The position numbers and the translations under genes are program-made. From NCBI GenBank assembly GCA_002483085.1, contig DLHF01000046.1, positions 62,001 to 126,000 of the forward strand: a stretch of DNA of 64,000 nt. Direction: 5' to 3'. Positions within the stretch are counted from its first letter, which is position 1. Each line of letters starts with the position of its first letter. The stretch is from Ignavibacteria bacterium UBA7675. GTDB lineage: Bacteria > Bacteroidota > Ignavibacteria > Kapaibacteriales > UB7675. Under the pieces are notes generated by a model. It did no database searches and was not told the origin of the DNA. It saw only the letters and a list, made by a program, of their open reading frames with translations. Of this stretch, positions 62,336-64,000 are shown in pieces.

Positions 62336-64000
62336 CTACTCACTCCGCAGCGCAATGGCAGACGATGTTCGCGCCATTTTCCACGCGGGATACGCACCAG
62401 CAAGAAGCGCTGCCACCACTGCCAGCACAACGGCTTGCAGCGGAATACCAAGCGTAGGCACAAACTCAAGCGTCCAGCCAAACGACCGGCGATTGATAAC
62501 ATAGATAAGCACAACCGAGAGAATAAAGCCTACAGGCAGAGCGAACACCCCTGCCATCAGCCCCATCAGACCCGTTTGTGTTGTGACAAGTTGCCACACC
62601 TGAAAAGGCGTCATACCTGTGGCCCGCAATACACCGATCTCGCGCGCACGCTCAAGCTGCAATGCCATCAGGCTGCTGAGCACGCCCACGAACGCCACAA
62701 CAATAGTGAGCAAGCGCAGCACTGATGTAATAGCAAAGGTGCGGTCGAACACTTCGAGCGAGGTTTCCCGCAGCACGCGGTTAGAGCGAATGAGCAGTGA
62801 GTTGTCGGCTCCGGCAGCCATGCGCAGAGCGGCGATGAGCTCGTCTACATTCACACCGCTTTCGGCAAATAAGCTCATGCCAGTAACATCGGTGTTATTC
62901 CAGTAGCGGCTATGCAATTCGGAGCTAAACAGCACAGCGCCGATATCGGTAGAAAAATCCTTGTACACGGCTGCTACAAGGAACGCCGAGTTACCGCGAT
63001 CGGTGTGCAGCCGCAATGTATCGCCTGCTCCTATGCCAAAACGCCAAGCGAATGGTTCGGAGACAAATATTGCCTGCCCGCTGTGGAATCGCTGCCACGG
63101 TTCCGACAATTGTTCTTTGAGCCTGTACCCCTGTTCTACGCGCTTGCCCACACGCGCTGCTACCAGCCTATACGGGCGATCCCCATAGTGCGAAAGCGAC
63201 ACTTTGATAGAATTCACCTCTGCAATACCGGGCACTGAAACGAGCCTCTGCACAAGCGCAGGCGAAAGAGTAATACTGTTGGAATAAACAGCAAGACTCG
63301 GCTGCGAAATATAGACATCGGCTGCGAGCTGCATCTCTAACCAGTGAGCTACAGTATAGCGAAAGCTATCGACCATGAGTCCGATGCCAATTGTAGCGCT
63401 AATGGCAATCATCAGAGCTGCCACAGCAACAGAAGTACGACCGAGCGACGCAGAAATACCACGCGCTGCCATGCGGCCAATACTACCGAGTACAGCTCCA
63501 CAAGGCTTTGCCAAAACAACCGAGCCCCATATCGTAAGCAAGGGAACATTCAGCGTACAGCCGAGCAAAATGAACAGCAAGCCGGTATAGCTTATGACCA
63601 TGACTCCGCCAACAAAGAGGAGTAATGTGCCAATGGCCAGCAAACCGCAGCCCACCACTGCGAGCATAGGAGCGCGGCTTCGCAATGCTGTTTCCATCGC
63701 CGACCGGCTAAACACCGAGCGGGGCGATGAGCGCGTAGCTTCGCGTGCAGGAGCGAGTGCGGCGAGTATCGAAGCCCCAATGCCGAGGAGAATGCCCTTG
63801 CCAAGCACCAATGGATCGAGTGCGATGTCGCGTACTGAAACTACATAGTACAAATCGTTGATCGTCCGGGTGACAAGCACAAGCAGCACACGCCCAAGTG
63901 CTACTCCAAGCACACAGCCTATCAGCGTTCCCACGCCTCCAATGGCTGTAGCTTCGCCGAGCACAAGACGGAAAATTTCGCTACGCGTAACGCCCACAGC
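62336..64000 (-). CDS. FtsX/MacB-type ABC permease, partial
   Basis: C-terminal ~555 residues; the gene continues past the right edge. Two FtsX units are visible: the first with GVTRSEIFRLVLGEATAIGG and several helices, the second with ALQLERAREIGVLRATGMTPFQ followed by three helices. Between them lies a periplasmic domain of about 200 residues. The duplicated FtsX layout and the adjacent AttH-like gene match AttG-type permeases for lipid or lipoprotein transport. The ATPase gene should lie outside the window. Confidence 0.88.
   Translation of the reverse strand, partial: AVGVTRSEIFRLVLGEATAIGGVGTLIGCVLGVALGRVLLVLVTRTINDLYYVVSVRDIALDPLVLGKGILLGIGASILAALAPAREATRSSPRSVFSRSAMETALRSRAPMLAVVGCGLLAIGTLLLFVGGVMVISYTGLLFILLGCTLNVPLLTIWGSVVLAKPCGAVLGSIGRMAARGISASLGRTSVAVAALMIAISATIGIGLMVDSFRYTVAHWLEMQLAADVYISQPSLAVYSNSITLSPALVQRLVSVPGIAEVNSIKVSLSHYGDRPYRLVAARVGKRVEQGYRLKEQLSEPWQRFHSGQAIFVSEPFAWRFGIGAGDTLRLHTDRGNSAFLVAAVYKDFSTDIGAVLFSSELHSRYWNNTDVTGMSLFAESGVNVDELIAALRMAAGADNSLLIRSNRVLRETSLEVFDRTFAITSVLRLLTIVVAFVGVLSSLMALQLERAREIGVLRATGMTPFQVWQLVTTQTGLMGLMAGVFALPVGFILSVVLIYVINRRSFGWTLEFVPTLGIPLQAVVLAVVAALLAGAYPAWKMARTSSAIALRSE

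Overview
The window looks like chromosome from an FCB-group bacterium (Bacteroidota/Chlorobiota side; a Kapaibacteriota-like lineage is plausible but not proven). The signs are: a compact 287-aa primary sigma factor beginning with the family's typical [19 protein letters not shown] sequence; secreted proteins with type IX secretion (T9SS) C-terminal sorting domains (YPNPTSS...); promoter boxes matching TAnnTTTG (one with a TTTG box exactly 19 bp upstream); large BNR/LamG/propeller surface proteins; and OmpA-type porins. Both window edges cut genes (nadD on the left, an FtsX-type permease on the right). No rRNA, tRNA or cas genes were found.

Layout. 1-1.6 kb: nadD (partial) and nuoF. 2.3-5.3 kb: a secreted NUC1-type nuclease and a T9SS subtilase. 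5.8-11.9 kb: a drug-export cluster with a heterodimeric ABC exporter and an Lsa/Vga-like ABC-F protein, preceded by a promoter, a 7-codon leader ORF and an attenuator-like hairpin. 12-15.5 kb: a secreted four-gene locus with a CxxC thioredoxin-like protein, two tandem paralogues, and a six-cysteine peptide gene fronted by a GTGAGA microsatellite. 15.9-19.8 kb: SanA-like, vWA-OmpA and YcaQ-like genes. 19.9-26 kb: two Crp/Fnr regulators, then a ba3-type oxidase operon (cytochrome c, subunits IIa, II and I, Sco, PCuAC) with a terminator-like hairpin inside the start of sco. 26.3-32.6 kb: a lipoprotein, a membrane MutS paralogue, a CarboxypepD/TonB-plug/vWA fusion and a frameshifted relative. 32.7-37.9 kb: dxs, a two-domain OmpA protein and a lone sdhB. 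38-45 kb: guanine deaminase, a CPXCG protein, recX/recA, a PIN toxin-antitoxin pair and the primary sigma gene. 45-52 kb: a 2351-aa surface protein. 53-60.9 kb: lipA with a PhnP-like hydrolase, a T9SS propeller protein, a flavoprotein, a quinone reductase, and a DNA methyltransferase fused to an SNase-like domain with a truncated partner ORF. 60.8-64 kb: an AttH-like lipocalin and an FtsX permease.

The most striking unexplained structure is a dispersed intergenic repeat family. It has two conserved modules: A, with core GTCGCTGTCACCGGTCGCA, and B, with core CAGCGCGGTGCAGAG followed by a fixed 22-nt variable stretch and GACCGAAGCGC. Copies occur at about 16 intergenic sites in both orientations and in convergent, divergent and tandem gaps, never inside an intact gene. 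It is the best candidate for an undescribed element. The leader-peptide attenuator upstream of the exporter genes is the best candidate for an undescribed regulatory system.
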